This document shows, piece after piece, positions 24,964 through 34,094 of a DNA stretch of 64,000 bases. Each line of letters opens with the position of its first letter. Position 1 is the first letter of the stretch. The stretch is taken from contig NZ_FZQR01000010.1 in assembly GCF_900199455.1 (NCBI RefSeq), positions 186,001-250,000 of the forward strand, written 5' to 3'. The translations under genes and the position numbers were made by a program. This stretch comes from Mesorhizobium carmichaelinearum. GTDB lineage: Bacteria > Pseudomonadota > Alphaproteobacteria > Rhizobiales > Rhizobiaceae. The notes beneath the pieces are model-generated. The model ran no database searches and had not been told where the DNA came from. It worked only from the letters and a program-made list of their open reading frames with translations.

Positions 24964-25485
24964 ATGGCCATTTCACGCAAGGAAGAAGCCCGCGCGCTGA
25001 GCGCCGACGAAAAGGAACTGGTGGAGAAATCGCACCATCCGGCGGTGCAGGAGCTTTCCGATGCCGACCTTTCCGGCTTGGTCAAGCTGCTGCGCGAGCG
25101 GCGGGACAAGGCGCAGACCGAAGCACACCGCCGCCGGCGTGAAATACGCGGCAAGGGCGCGCCGAAACGGGTTGCGCCCTCAAAGGGCGATGGTGGCTCG
25201 CAGGTCAAGCTCGCGGTGCTGGCCATGGCGATGCGGCGGCTGAATGGCGAGGCCGAACGGCGGCGCCAATTGGCGGCTCGCGTTTCGCTGGTCGGGAATG
25301 CACGCAAGGCGCTGGCGATGAAGCAAAGTGCGCCGGCGGATGGTCCCGCGCACAATTCGCGGACGGCACACAAGGGTATGCGGGCCGTGGCCAACGAGCG
25401 GGCGCCGAAGCTGGTGCGGCCGGCGGAACTCGGCCGGCAACGCAAGGCGGGCAAGGTGGCGCAAGCCAAGCGCGACGCGCGCTGA
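24964..25485 (+). CDS. Highly basic helical hypothetical protein
   Basis: 173 aa, ATG after GGAGGAGAACTGTC. The N-terminal 60 residues are acidic/basic mixed helix (LSADEKELVEKSHHPAVQEL, LVKLLRERRDKAQTEAHRRRRE), the rest is dominated by Arg, Lys and Ala. No membrane segment. A nucleic-acid-binding role would fit the charge but nothing proves it. A small GCCTG-N6-CAGGC hairpin lies 35 bp upstream. Similar proteins seem limited to rhizobia. Confidence 0.65.
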   Translation: MAISRKEEARALSADEKELVEKSHHPAVQELSDADLSGLVKLLRERRDKAQTEAHRRRREIRGKGAPKRVAPSKGDGGSQVKLAVLAMAMRRLNGEAERRRQLAARVSLVGNARKALAMKQSAPADGPAHNSRTAHKGMRAVANERAPKLVRPAELGRQRKAGKVAQAKRDAR

Positions 25486-25519
25486 TCCTTGTGGGTAAGG
25501 GGCTGTCTGTCGCCCCACT

Positions 25520-26500
25520 CTACCGCCCGGCGGGAAGCTGCTGCTGCGCGCCCTCGACAAGGGCCTGCAGCATGGGGCGGGTCGGCGCGAAGAATGTCGT
25601 GCCGGTCTGCGGCGTCGAGACATCGAGCAGCCGGTCGTAGGCGCCCGGCGGGTCGCCGACATACATGCGCTGCAGCATTTTTTCGGTGACCCAGAGATAC
25701 CTGCTGTAGCCGATGAAATAGGTGCCGAACTCATTCTGCCCGGGCCGGCCGAACGGCATGTTGTCGCGCAAAATGTCGTACTCGTTGCCGTCGGCATCCT
25801 CGATGGTGGCCAGCGACTTATGCGATTTGCGCGGCGCGTCGTCATCGTCGATCTCGATGTTGTCGATCTTGGTACGGCCGATGATCGCCTCTTGCTCCGG
25901 CGTCGGAATGCGCGCCCAGGCCTGCATATCGTGCAGATATTTCTGGACGACGACATAGGAGCCGCCGGCAAAGTCGGCATCCTCGTCACCAACCAGCGCC
26001 GAGGCGGGCAGATCGAGGCCGGTCGGGTTGGCGGTGCCGTCGACAAAGCCGAGCAGGTCGCGGGCATCGAAATAGCGAAAGCCGGTCACTTCATCGACGA
26101 CGGTCACGCCGGGACCAAGCCTATCGAGTAGGATGCGCTCGAGTTCGAAGCACATGTCGGGCCGCTCAGCCCGGATGTGGAAGAGAAGGTCGCCCGGCGT
26201 CGATGGCGCTGAATGGACTGCGCCCTTGATCGGCGCGAACGGTTTCAGCTCCAGCGGCCGCCGGCCGGGGCTGAGGCGATCCCAGAGATCGCTGCCGATG
26301 CCGGCAATGCACGACAGGCGGCCGCCGAGATCGCGGAAGCCGACCGTCTTGACCAGATCGTCAAGTTCGCCGAGCACGGAGCAAACCTTGGCCAGGGCCT
26401 CGCCCGCGACGGTGACGACAAGGAAAATCGCCGACTGCGAAAGCGGCGCATCGACGCTCTGCGCGTCGATCGGCACGCGGTCCCAGTTCTTGCCTGACAT
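25520..26500 (-). CDS. Dyp-type haem peroxidase
   Basis: 326 aa from the ATG at 26500 (GTGGAG upstream); the longer frame to 26554 lacks a site. The GFVDGTANP motif is the GxxDG signature with the catalytic distal Asp, and SYVVVQKYLHDMQAW with the downstream RKSHK region fits the haem-binding half. C-terminus YSRYLWVTEKMLQRM is also family-typical. It reduces hydrogen peroxide while oxidising dyes or phenolics. No encapsulin gene, a frequent partner, lies beside it, and no C-terminal cargo peptide is clear. Confidence 0.92.
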   Translation of the reverse strand: MSGKNWDRVPIDAQSVDAPLSQSAIFLVVTVAGEALAKVCSVLGELDDLVKTVGFRDLGGRLSCIAGIGSDLWDRLSPGRRPLELKPFAPIKGAVHSAPSTPGDLLFHIRAERPDMCFELERILLDRLGPGVTVVDEVTGFRYFDARDLLGFVDGTANPTGLDLPASALVGDEDADFAGGSYVVVQKYLHDMQAWARIPTPEQEAIIGRTKIDNIEIDDDDAPRKSHKSLATIEDADGNEYDILRDNMPFGRPGQNEFGTYFIGYSRYLWVTEKMLQRMYVGDPPGAYDRLLDVSTPQTGTTFFAPTRPMLQALVEGAQQQLPAGR

Positions 26501-26633
26501 CTGAAAAATCTCCACTTTTGCCGGATTTGTTTCAGATCGCTTGGGATGACGCAATACTGGATGAATTGCCTCTTTATCGACACGCGGATGCGGGTAGAGT
26601 GCGGCAGAATTTCAATCAACCTGTTCGGAGCTG

Positions 26634-29600
26634 ATGCTCGCACGCCTGTTCGTGATCTTCGGTGGCCTGTTTGTGCTGGTGCTGTGCGCGGCGCTGGTGG
26701 TGCCGTACTTTGTCGACTGGACCGGCTACCGCGCCGAGTTCGAGCGCGAGGCGAGTGCTATCCTCGGCCGCAAGGTGACCGTGCAGGGCGATGCGACTGC
26801 CAGGCTGCTGCCGTTCCCCTCGGTGACCTTCTCCAACGTCGCCGTCGCCGGCGGCCCCAACGGCCAGCCGGCGATGACCGTCGAGACGTTTTCGATGGAT
26901 GCGGAACTGGCGCCCTTCCTGCGCGGCGAGGTGCTGATCTTCGATATGCGGCTGGTACGGCCGAAGGCGACGATCGACATTGCCAGGGATGGGACGGTGG
27001 ACTGGGCGATGCGGCCGTCCTCGCCCTTCGACCTCAACCAGATCTCGATCGAGAAGCTGACGGTGACGGAAGGGCAGATCGAACTGCGCCATGCCGCGGG
27101 CGGACGCAGCCATATCTTTTCCGAGATCAACTCGACCATTTCGGCCAAGTCGCTGGCCGGTCCGTGGCGCATGGACGGCACGCTGCGGCTGGACGGATTG
27201 CGCACCACCGTCGCGGCGTCGACCGGCAAGGCCGAGGGTAATGGACAGATGCGGCTGCGGCTGAAGGCCGATCCTGACGCCTATCCGCTGGTCATCGAAA
27301 CCGACGGCAATGCCGGCATCGTCAAGGGTGCCGCCGTCTATTCCGGCCAGTTCAAGATCTCCGGCGCCGATAAGAATTCAGCCCAATTGCGCGGCACCGA
27401 TGGCGAGACGGTGAAGGTCAGCGCCGGCAAGCCCGATCCGGGCTTCCGGCTGAATGGCAAGTTCTCGCTCGACCACCAGAAGCTTGGTGTCGACGAATTC
27501 CGTTTCGAGACCGGCCCACTGGACAATCCCTACACCGCCGACGGCAAGGCCTCGGTCGATCTCGGCCAGAAGCCGAACTTCGCCATCGAGGCCAATGGCG
27601 CGCAGGTGCAGTTCGACGAGGCGGTGGGGGCCCAGGCCGGCGCCGGCCTGACACTGGATCAACGTATTGCCGGGCTGGAGCAGGCGTTGCTCGATCTGCC
27701 GAAGCCGACCATCCCCGGCACCGTCGAGGTCAAGCTGCCGGCGGTGGTGGCGGGTGACACGACGGTGCGTGACGTGCATCTCTCCGCCGAGCCCGTTGAG
27801 AGCGGCTGGTCGATCAAATCGCTTGCCGCGACCTTGCCCGGTCGCACCACGCTGGAAGCCGATGGCATGCTTGCGCTCAACGTGCAGGGCCATTTCGGCT
27901 TCACCGGCTCGTTGCTGCTGGCCGTGGCGCAACCGTCTGGTTTTGCCGCCTGGCTGTCCAGGGATGTCGACGAGGCGATCCGCCGTCTGCCCGCCGCCGG
28001 CTTCAAGGCCAAGGTCGATCTCGCTGAAAACCATCAATCCTTCAGCGATCTCGAATTGATCCTCGGCAAGGCGAAGTTTTCCGGCCGCATCGATTCCAGC
28101 CAACCTGACGACGCAAAGCCATCGGTGCTGATGCGGCTCGAGGGCGGTGAACTCGATGTCGACGGGCTGGCGGCCTTCGCCTCGATCTTCGTCAGCGACA
28201 AGGGCGCCAACCGTTTTGCCAACAGCGATCTCGATTTCCAGATCAAGGCCGGCCCGGTCAGCGCCGGCGGTTTGACCGCCGACACGGTCGACACCGCGCT
28301 CCGGCTGCGCGACGGCTTGCTTGAAGTCGACCGGCTCTCGCTCGGCGGGCTGGCCGGCGCCTCGATTAGCGCGACGGGCCGGATCAAGGATTTTCCGGCG
28401 AGCCCGACCGGCAAGCTCGATGCATCGGTTGTCGCTGTCGATCTGAAGCCGCTGATCGACGTCGTCGCGCAGCATTATCCCGACAATGCGGTGCTGAAGG
28501 GGCTGGCGAGCCGTGCGGCTGCCTATCCGGACCTGTTCCAGGACGCACGCGTCGACCTCGTGGCAAGTGCCGCCGACAATGGCGATGGCACGACGGGCCT
28601 GGCGGTGAGCGGACAGGGCAAGGCTGGCGGCTCGGCTTTTTCGGCTTCGCTGTCGGGGAAGGGGGCGCCGGACAAGCTTCTCGACGCGCCGGTGACACTG
28701 ACCTTCAACGCCAAGAACCCCGACGCGACCGTGCTGCTGGCGCTTTACGGCCTGCCCGCGCTGCCGCTCGGCATGCTGGGCGAGGCAACCACGGATATCC
28801 AGGCCAAGGGCACATTTGGCGGTGGCCTGGCGACGACTTTCAGTCTTGCCGGCAACGACTTCAAGGCTGGCTTCGAAGGGACGGTTGCCGATACGCCGCA
28901 AGGCCCGACCGCCAAGGGCAAGATCAACCTCGATGCCGCCGATATCGAACCCTGGCTGATGACGACAGGCATCGGTCTGCCGGGCATGGGGGCTGGCATG
29001 TCGACATCGCTCGCGGCACAAGGCGATTACGGCAACGGTCTGCTGGTGCTGGACAATGTCGGCGGCGCCATCAACGAGGCGGCGGTGTCCGGCGACATCA
29101 ATGTCGACGTCAAGGACGGCGTGCCGCATCTGGCCGGTGCGCTGGTGCTCGACGAGCTCGACCTCGATCCGATGGCGGTGGCGCTGTTCGGCGATTCGGC
29201 TTTCCTTGCTGATAAGAATGGGGCTGACAAAAATGGGGCCGGCAAAAATGCGGTCGACAAGGGCGCGAGCGCCAAGGGCGGCGCCTGGCCGGCAGCACCC
29301 TTCAGCCAGAAATCCAGCCTGCCGTTCACCGCCGACCTTGACCTGACGACGGCCGCCCTTGCCGCCGGACCGCTCGCCACCGCCTATGATGCTTCTCTTT
29401 CGCTGAAGCTCGACCAGGAAGGCATCCGCGTCTCCGACCTCAAGGCGAAACTCCTTGGCGGGGCGCTGACCGGGCTGTTCGAGTTGAAGAACACGGACGG
29501 CACTGGCCTTTTCACCGGCCAGATGAAGCTGGCGGGGGCTGATCTGGCAAATGTACTGCCGGACGCCGGCATTGGCGGCAGCGGCGATTTCTCGACGACG

Positions 29601-30650
29601 CTGTCGACCAGTGGCAAGTCGGTCGATGCGATGATCGCCGCCCTTTCGGGTTCCGGCACGGCGGCGCTCAGGGGTTTGCAGGTCGCCGGCGTCAATCCCG
29701 ATGCGTTCAGCGCCTTCCTTGCCAAGGCGGATGCGATCGGACGCGACATCGATGCGGCCAAGACCGCGGGCTTTGCGCCCGATATCGCCGCCGCTGGCAA
29801 TTTCCCCGCCAAGGACGCCGACATCGCGTTCACAATTGCCGGCGGCACGCTGCGGGCTCCGCCGATCAGCCTCGAAAATCCGACCGCGACCTTGTCCGCC
29901 GACATCACGGCCGATCTCAACACCAGCACGGTTTCCGCCAAGGGCGCCATCACCTACCGGCCCGGCGACGAGGCGCTGGTCGGCTCCGAGCCGGTCGTCA
30001 ATTTCACCGCTGAAGGACCATTCGGCGCCGTCAAGCGGCAGTTTGATAGCGAGCCTTTGGCGCAGTTCCTGACCCAGCGTGCGCTGGAGAAAGAGCAGCA
30101 GCGCGTCGAGGCGATGCAGGCGGCGTTGCTGGAGAAGCAGCGGCTGCGGCGCGAGGTGCGCTATTACGCGGCACTGCAGGACGCGCGCGACAAGGCCGCG
30201 GAGGAATTGCGCCAGCAGGAAGAGGCGGCGCGGCTGAAAGCCGAGGCCGACGCCAAGGCGAAAGCGGAGGCCGAGGCCCAGGCGCAGGCTGAAGCGGAGG
30301 CCAAGGCGAAGGCCGACGCGGAAGCGAAAGCCAAGGCTGATGCCGACGCCAAGGCGAAAGCCGATGCCGACGCGAAGGCCAAAGCCGAAGCCGACGCCAA
30401 GGCCGCGGCGGAACAGCAGGCCGCCGACGAGGCGGCCAAGGCGCAGGCCGAGCAGGAGCGCCAGAAGGCGGAAGAGGCGATGCGCATCGCTACGCAGGAA
30501 AAGGCCAGGCTCGAGGCCGAGCGCAAGGCGGCGGAACAGGCGCCCAAGGTCGAGCGCGCGCCGCTGCCGGAGGCCAATGACAATCCGCCGCCGACCAAGC
30601 CTAAGTCCAATCCGTTCACGGTCGATAATTTGTTGAAGTCGTTGCAGTAG
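26634..30650 (+). CDS. Giant AsmA-family envelope protein with TolA-like coiled-coil tail
   Basis: 1338 aa. The N-terminus (LARLFVIFGGLFVLVLCAALVVPYFVDW) is the single membrane anchor and start of an AsmA domain. The body is repeats of beta-strands and FSLxGxxF-like units of the AsmA/YhjG type, thought to bridge or organise the envelope and move lipid. Around residues 860-885 is a small Asp/Lys/Asn/Gly repeat (ADKNGADKNGAGKN). Residues about 1150-1290 are an Ala/Lys/Glu-rich helix with AKAEA-like units, as in TolA. The TAG stop lies within the first unit of an octamer repeat. Confidence 0.9.
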   Translation: MLARLFVIFGGLFVLVLCAALVVPYFVDWTGYRAEFEREASAILGRKVTVQGDATARLLPFPSVTFSNVAVAGGPNGQPAMTVETFSMDAELAPFLRGEVLIFDMRLVRPKATIDIARDGTVDWAMRPSSPFDLNQISIEKLTVTEGQIELRHAAGGRSHIFSEINSTISAKSLAGPWRMDGTLRLDGLRTTVAASTGKAEGNGQMRLRLKADPDAYPLVIETDGNAGIVKGAAVYSGQFKISGADKNSAQLRGTDGETVKVSAGKPDPGFRLNGKFSLDHQKLGVDEFRFETGPLDNPYTADGKASVDLGQKPNFAIEANGAQVQFDEAVGAQAGAGLTLDQRIAGLEQALLDLPKPTIPGTVEVKLPAVVAGDTTVRDVHLSAEPVESGWSIKSLAATLPGRTTLEADGMLALNVQGHFGFTGSLLLAVAQPSGFAAWLSRDVDEAIRRLPAAGFKAKVDLAENHQSFSDLELILGKAKFSGRIDSSQPDDAKPSVLMRLEGGELDVDGLAAFASIFVSDKGANRFANSDLDFQIKAGPVSAGGLTADTVDTALRLRDGLLEVDRLSLGGLAGASISATGRIKDFPASPTGKLDASVVAVDLKPLIDVVAQHYPDNAVLKGLASRAAAYPDLFQDARVDLVASAADNGDGTTGLAVSGQGKAGGSAFSASLSGKGAPDKLLDAPVTLTFNAKNPDATVLLALYGLPALPLGMLGEATTDIQAKGTFGGGLATTFSLAGNDFKAGFEGTVADTPQGPTAKGKINLDAADIEPWLMTTGIGLPGMGAGMSTSLAAQGDYGNGLLVLDNVGGAINEAAVSGDINVDVKDGVPHLAGALVLDELDLDPMAVALFGDSAFLADKNGADKNGAGKNAVDKGASAKGGAWPAAPFSQKSSLPFTADLDLTTAALAAGPLATAYDASLSLKLDQEGIRVSDLKAKLLGGALTGLFELKNTDGTGLFTGQMKLAGADLANVLPDAGIGGSGDFSTTLSTSGKSVDAMIAALSGSGTAALRGLQVAGVNPDAFSAFLAKADAIGRDIDAAKTAGFAPDIAAAGNFPAKDADIAFTIAGGTLRAPPISLENPTATLSADITADLNTSTVSAKGAITYRPGDEALVGSEPVVNFTAEGPFGAVKRQFDSEPLAQFLTQRALEKEQQRVEAMQAALLEKQRLRREVRYYAALQDARDKAAEELRQQEEAARLKAEADAKAKAEAEAQAQAEAEAKAKADAEAKAKADADAKAKADADAKAKAEADAKAAAEQQAADEAAKAQAEQERQKAEEAMRIATQEKARLEAERKAAEQAPKVERAPLPEANDNPPPTKPKSNPFTVDNLLKSLQ

Positions 30651-30691
30651 GGCAGTAGGGCAGTAGGGCAGTAGGGCAGTAGGGCAGTAGG
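30644..30691. repeat. Six tandem copies of the octamer GCAGTAGG
   Basis: Perfect copies at 30644, 30652, 30660, 30668, 30676 and 30684. The first copy encodes the last Gln codon and the TAG stop of the AsmA gene. The array ends 40 bp before the convergent MarR gene's stop. Confidence 0.95.
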
Positions 30692-30730
30692 TGCGAGGCC
30701 TTCCTCGTGCCGGCGCAAGACCCCTGGGCG

Positions 30731-31177
30731 TCACTCACGGCCCTGATCGAGCAGGCGCCTCAGCATGGGTTCGATGCGCGAAAGCTCGTCGAGATGCGTG
30801 GCCGACAACTCGGCCAGGCAATCGTCGGCGCGCTCGGTCAGCCGCAGCAGCACGCGGCGATGGTCGTCCTTGTCCTGATCCCGCACAACCAGCCCGGCTT
30901 CGCTCAGGCGGTTGACCAGTTCGACGGCGCTGTGATGGCGGATGCGCAGGCGCTCGGCCAGATCGCCGACCGTCACCGGTCCACCGCCCGGATAGCCCTT
31001 GATCGCCAGCAGCGCCTGGTGCTGGCGCGGCCTCAGCCCGGCGTCTTCCGCCTGCAACTGGCTGAATTCGAGGAAGCGGCGGATCAGATAGCGAAACTCG
31101 GACAGCCGCTCGTAGTCGGCCTGTTTGATGGCGGGGCGAGATTTTTTGGGCTGCGTCATTCCAGACATTTGTTCCAT
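30731..31177 (-). CDS. MarR-family transcriptional regulator
   Basis: 148 aa if started at the ATG at 31177; a TTG at 31186 and ATGs at 31168 and 31159 are alternatives. Winged helix: LRPRQHQALLAIKG, VTVGDLAERLRIRHHSAVELVNRLSEAGLVVRDQDKDDHRRVLLRLT, including the DxRR wing. Divergent from the ClC gene; a MarR-type palindrome lies at 31225-31239 between them, so it probably represses both genes in response to an unknown ligand. Confidence 0.9.
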   Translation of the reverse strand: MEQMSGMTQPKKSRPAIKQADYERLSEFRYLIRRFLEFSQLQAEDAGLRPRQHQALLAIKGYPGGGPVTVGDLAERLRIRHHSAVELVNRLSEAGLVVRDQDKDDHRRVLLRLTERADDCLAELSATHLDELSRIEPMLRRLLDQGRE

Positions 31178-31195
31178 TCCGTCCAAAGGCTCAAC

Positions 31196-31212
31196 GGTTT
31201 TGCTGCAAAACC
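31196..31212. promoter_or_regulatory. Inverted repeat in the MarR leader
   Basis: GGTTTTGC-T-GCAAAACC, perfect 8-bp arms. It lies about 20 bp from the MarR start and could be a second operator or a leader hairpin. Confidence 0.45.
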
Positions 31213-31224
31213 AGCTTGAATTTA

Positions 31225-31239
31225 TATCGTGTTACGATA
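31225..31239. promoter_or_regulatory. MarR-type operator
   Basis: TATCGT-GTT-ACGATA, a perfect 6-bp inverted repeat with 3-nt spacer, close to the operators of MarR/SlyA regulators. It lies between the divergent MarR and chloride-channel genes. Confidence 0.75.
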
Positions 31240-31318
31240 CATAGCGAGCCGACAAAGCCGGCTGGCGTCTTCGCCGTGCCGGCATATCCAAGATCCGGCC
31301 GCCGCCAGAAAGCCAGCC

Positions 31319-33115
31319 ATGAAGCGCTCCGAAAACAGCCATCTCAGGGATTTCACCACCGACGCGCGCGTGCTGACCATTGCGACCATAGCCGTGGTGG
31401 TGGCCACGGCGGCGCTGTTCGCCGGCATCGTGCTTTTGAAACTGATCCGGCTTGCCACCAACATTGCCTATTTCGGCCAGTTCACGCTCGCCGATCTGAA
31501 ATTGCAGGATACGCCGCTTGGGCTTGCCGCGGTGGTGGTGCCGGTGATCGGTGCGCTGATCATCGGCCTGATGGCACGCTACGGCAGCGAGAAAATCCGC
31601 GGCCATGGCATTCCCGAGGCGATCGAGGCGATCCTGCTCGGGCGTTCAAAACTCGGCGCCAAGGTGGCGATCCTGAAGCCGCTGTCGTCGGCGATCTCCA
31701 TCGGCTCCGGCGGACCATTTGGCGCCGAAGGGCCGATCATCATGACCGGCGGCGCGATCGGCTCACTGATCGCGCAGATGCTGCCGGTCAGCGACAACGA
31801 ACGCAAGACGCTGCTGGTGGCGGGTGCCGCGGCCGGCATGACCACCGTGTTCGGCACGCCGATCGCGGCCATCATGCTGGCGGTGGAACTGCTGCTGTTC
31901 GAATGGACGCCGCGCTCCTTCATCCCCGTGGCGGTTGCCGCGATCATTGCCGAGGTCGAGCGCACCGCGCTGCATTTGCCCGGGCCGATCTTTCCGTTTC
32001 AGGGCGGCATGCAGGTGTCGTTCGTCGGGCTTGGCGGCTGGGTTACGGTCGGCATCTGCGCCGGCCTGCTGTCGGGGCTGCTCACCCAGATGGTCTATGC
32101 CTGCGAGGACGCCTTCCAGAAATTGCCGATCCATTGGATGTGGTGGCCGATGATCGGCGGCCTGGTGGTCGGCATCGGCGGCTTGATCGAGCCGCGGGCG
32201 CTCGGCGTCGGCTATGACAACATTGCCGATATGCTGGATGGCCGCACGCTTGCCGCCGCTGCGCTGATGCTGTTGGTGGTCAAGGCCATCATCTGGTCGG
32301 TGGCGCTCGGTTCAGGGACTTCCGGCGGCGTGTTGGCGCCGCTGCTGATCATGGGTGGTGCGATGGGCGCCGTGCTCGGCGGATTCCTGCCGGCGGCGGA
32401 TCCGGGTTTCTGGGCGCTGCTGGCCATGGCCGCCACGATGGGCGGCACGATGCGGGCGCCGCTGACGGCGACGTTTTTCGCCGTGGAACTGACCGGCAAC
32501 ACGCATGTCCTTGTTCCCTTGATCGCGGCCTGCGCCACGGCGCATGCCGTGACCGTGCTTTTGATGAAGCGTTCGATCCTGACCGAAAAGGTTGCAAGGC
32601 GAGGGCATCATTTGGTGCGCGAATATCGCGTCGATCCCTTCGCGCTAACCAGGGTGCGCGAGGTGATGACGGCGCAGGTCGAGAGCGTGCCGGCGACGAT
32701 GACGCTGCATGGCGCGGCGGCGTTCCTGACCGCGCCGGAAACCCGGCATCCGAGCTTCCCGGTCATCGATGAGAACAGGCAGGTGCTCGGCCTCATCGAT
32801 CCGCCGGCGATCCTGCGCTGGCGCCGTGCCGGCAAGCACAGGACGACGACGCTTGGCGAACTGCTTGTCGGAAGCAAGGTGACGCTCGCCTATCCCGACG
32901 AATATCTCGAAGGCCTGTCCGACAAGCTGTTGATGGCCAATGTCTCGCATCTACCGGTCGTGACCCGCGAAAGCCTGCAACTGATCGGCTATGTCGGCTG
33001 GAAGGATCTGATGCGCGTGCGGTCGCGGAAACAGGCCGAGGAGCGCGAGCGCTCGACCTTGCTTGGCTTCGGCACCAGGCGCGGGAAAAAGACGGACGCG
33101 GTCGAGGGCGTCTAA
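31319..33115 (+). CDS. ClC-family chloride channel/transporter with C-terminal CBS domains
   Basis: 598 aa from the ATG at 31319; the frame opens at a GTG at 31229, which lies in the MarR operator, so it is rejected. Around eleven membrane helices. Selectivity motifs are present: GSGGPFGAEGP, whose Glu matches the gating glutamate of ClC transporters, and GSGTSGGVLAPLLIMGG. Residues about 450-585 hold two CBS domains (VREVMTAQVESVPATM, then LLMANVSHLPVVTRE). Moves chloride or another anion across the inner membrane. Probably controlled by the divergent MarR protein. Confidence 0.92.
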   Translation: MKRSENSHLRDFTTDARVLTIATIAVVVATAALFAGIVLLKLIRLATNIAYFGQFTLADLKLQDTPLGLAAVVVPVIGALIIGLMARYGSEKIRGHGIPEAIEAILLGRSKLGAKVAILKPLSSAISIGSGGPFGAEGPIIMTGGAIGSLIAQMLPVSDNERKTLLVAGAAAGMTTVFGTPIAAIMLAVELLLFEWTPRSFIPVAVAAIIAEVERTALHLPGPIFPFQGGMQVSFVGLGGWVTVGICAGLLSGLLTQMVYACEDAFQKLPIHWMWWPMIGGLVVGIGGLIEPRALGVGYDNIADMLDGRTLAAAALMLLVVKAIIWSVALGSGTSGGVLAPLLIMGGAMGAVLGGFLPAADPGFWALLAMAATMGGTMRAPLTATFFAVELTGNTHVLVPLIAACATAHAVTVLLMKRSILTEKVARRGHHLVREYRVDPFALTRVREVMTAQVESVPATMTLHGAAAFLTAPETRHPSFPVIDENRQVLGLIDPPAILRWRRAGKHRTTTLGELLVGSKVTLAYPDEYLEGLSDKLLMANVSHLPVVTRESLQLIGYVGWKDLMRVRSRKQAEERERSTLLGFGTRRGKKTDAVEGV

Positions 33116-33116
33116 T

Positions 33117-33341
33117 TTAGAAACTCGTTCCGCGCTTTGCCCACTCCAGCACATGCAGCCGCAGCGCCGAGGACAGGTTGGTGTCACGGGGCCGTGTCTC
33201 GTCAACTTGGGCGACGAGGGCGGCAAGTGTCAGCTTTCTCGCCGCCGCGATGGCGACGAGATCGTCATAGAAGGGTTTTTCGAGGGAATAGCTGGTGCGA
33301 TGGCCGCGAATGGTCACCGAGCGCTTTTCGACAACGCTCAC
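33117..33341 (-). CDS. Ribbon-helix-helix domain protein
   Basis: 74 aa from the GTG at 33341, ten bases after the upstream gene's stop; an ATG at 33398 would overlap it. The core KRSVTIRGHRTSYSLEKPFYDDLVAIAA is the beta-strand/helix pattern of the RHH_4 family found next to sspB in rhizobia. Probably DNA-binding, target unknown. Last of a three-gene leftward set with the DUF4169 and sspB genes. Confidence 0.82.
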   Translation of the reverse strand: MSVVEKRSVTIRGHRTSYSLEKPFYDDLVAIAAARKLTLAALVAQVDETRPRDTNLSSALRLHVLEWAKRGTSF

Positions 33342-33351
33342 GGCCGACAGC

Positions 33352-33546
33352 TCATTGCTTGTCCTTGCCTGATGGATCGAGGCGGTGGCCGGCGACAAAT
33401 TTGCCGGCCTTGTCGGCGATCAGGAGGTCACGTTGCTTGTCCGCCTTGGAACGACCATGCAGGGCCCGGTTCTGTTCGGCGACGCGCGTCTTCTCGTCCC
33501 GCGCCTTCAGCTTTCGAATCTGGCGGAGGTTGACGATGTCGGCCAT
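33352..33546 (-). CDS. DUF4169 small basic protein
   Basis: 64 aa. The N-terminus MADIVNLRQIRKLKARDEK, then AEQNRALHGRSKADKQRD, is typical of DUF4169, a short Lys/Arg-rich family of unknown role in alphaproteobacteria. The gene sits between sspB and the RHH gene, 11 bp from the former, and is presumably co-transcribed with both. Confidence 0.85.
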   Translation of the reverse strand: MADIVNLRQIRKLKARDEKTRVAEQNRALHGRSKADKQRDLLIADKAGKFVAGHRLDPSGKDKQ

Positions 33547-33557
33547 GGCCCGCGAGC

Positions 33558-34094
33558 CTATTTCTTGCGGAAGGCGTCGAGCGAAACCACTTCGGCGCCC
33601 TTGGTGCCGGCCTCGGCCGCGGCGGGCTTTTTCTCCGCTTCGGCGGCGGCCTTCTTCTCAGCCTTCGGCTTCTTTTCGGAGACGATGGTCAGCGGCTCGG
33701 GCGCAGGCTGGGCCGGTTCCTCCTCAGGCTGCGCGTCGGTCTTGACGTCGAACTCGAGCTCGAAATTGACCGAGGGGTCATAGAAGCCGCGCACGGCCGA
33801 GAACGGGATTTCCAGTTTCTCCGGCACGTCGGAGAAGGACAGGCCGACCTCGAAGCCGGTATCCGTTACCTTCAGGTCCCAATACTGGAACTGGATGACG
33901 ATGGTCATCTGCTCGGGATAGCGCTCGCGCAGGCGCGACGACACGCGCACGCCGGGCGCGCCGGTCAGGAAGGTGATGAAGAAATGATGGTTGCCGGGGA
34001 GGCCGGTGCGCGCGACCTCTGCCAGGACCTTGCGCATGACGCCGCGCAACGCCTCCTGGGCCAGAATGTCGTAGCGGATGTGGTCGTCGGCCAT
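33558..34094 (-). CDS. sspB: SspB-alpha, ClpXP proteolysis adaptor
   Basis: 178 aa. The folded domain (about 1-120) contains HIRYDILAQEALRGVMRKVLAEV, LPGNHHFFITF and IPFSAVRGFYDPSVNFELEF. These match alphaproteobacterial SspB, which tethers ssrA-tagged proteins to ClpX. A Pro/Glu/Ala/Lys-rich linker (about 122-165) and a short C-terminal segment ending VVSLDAFRKK would be the ClpX-binding tail. The tmRNA gene whose tag it would recognise is at 41490-41805 in this same window. Confidence 0.92.
   Translation of the reverse strand: MADDHIRYDILAQEALRGVMRKVLAEVARTGLPGNHHFFITFLTGAPGVRVSSRLRERYPEQMTIVIQFQYWDLKVTDTGFEVGLSFSDVPEKLEIPFSAVRGFYDPSVNFELEFDVKTDAQPEEEPAQPAPEPLTIVSEKKPKAEKKAAAEAEKKPAAAEAGTKGAEVVSLDAFRKK

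Noticed and set aside
27378..30734. Frame of over 1100 codons antisense to the AsmA gene
   Set aside because: Composition is Arg/Gln/Gly-rich with no domain; its start region is a translation of the octamer repeat. The plus-strand frame has a signal anchor and AsmA features.
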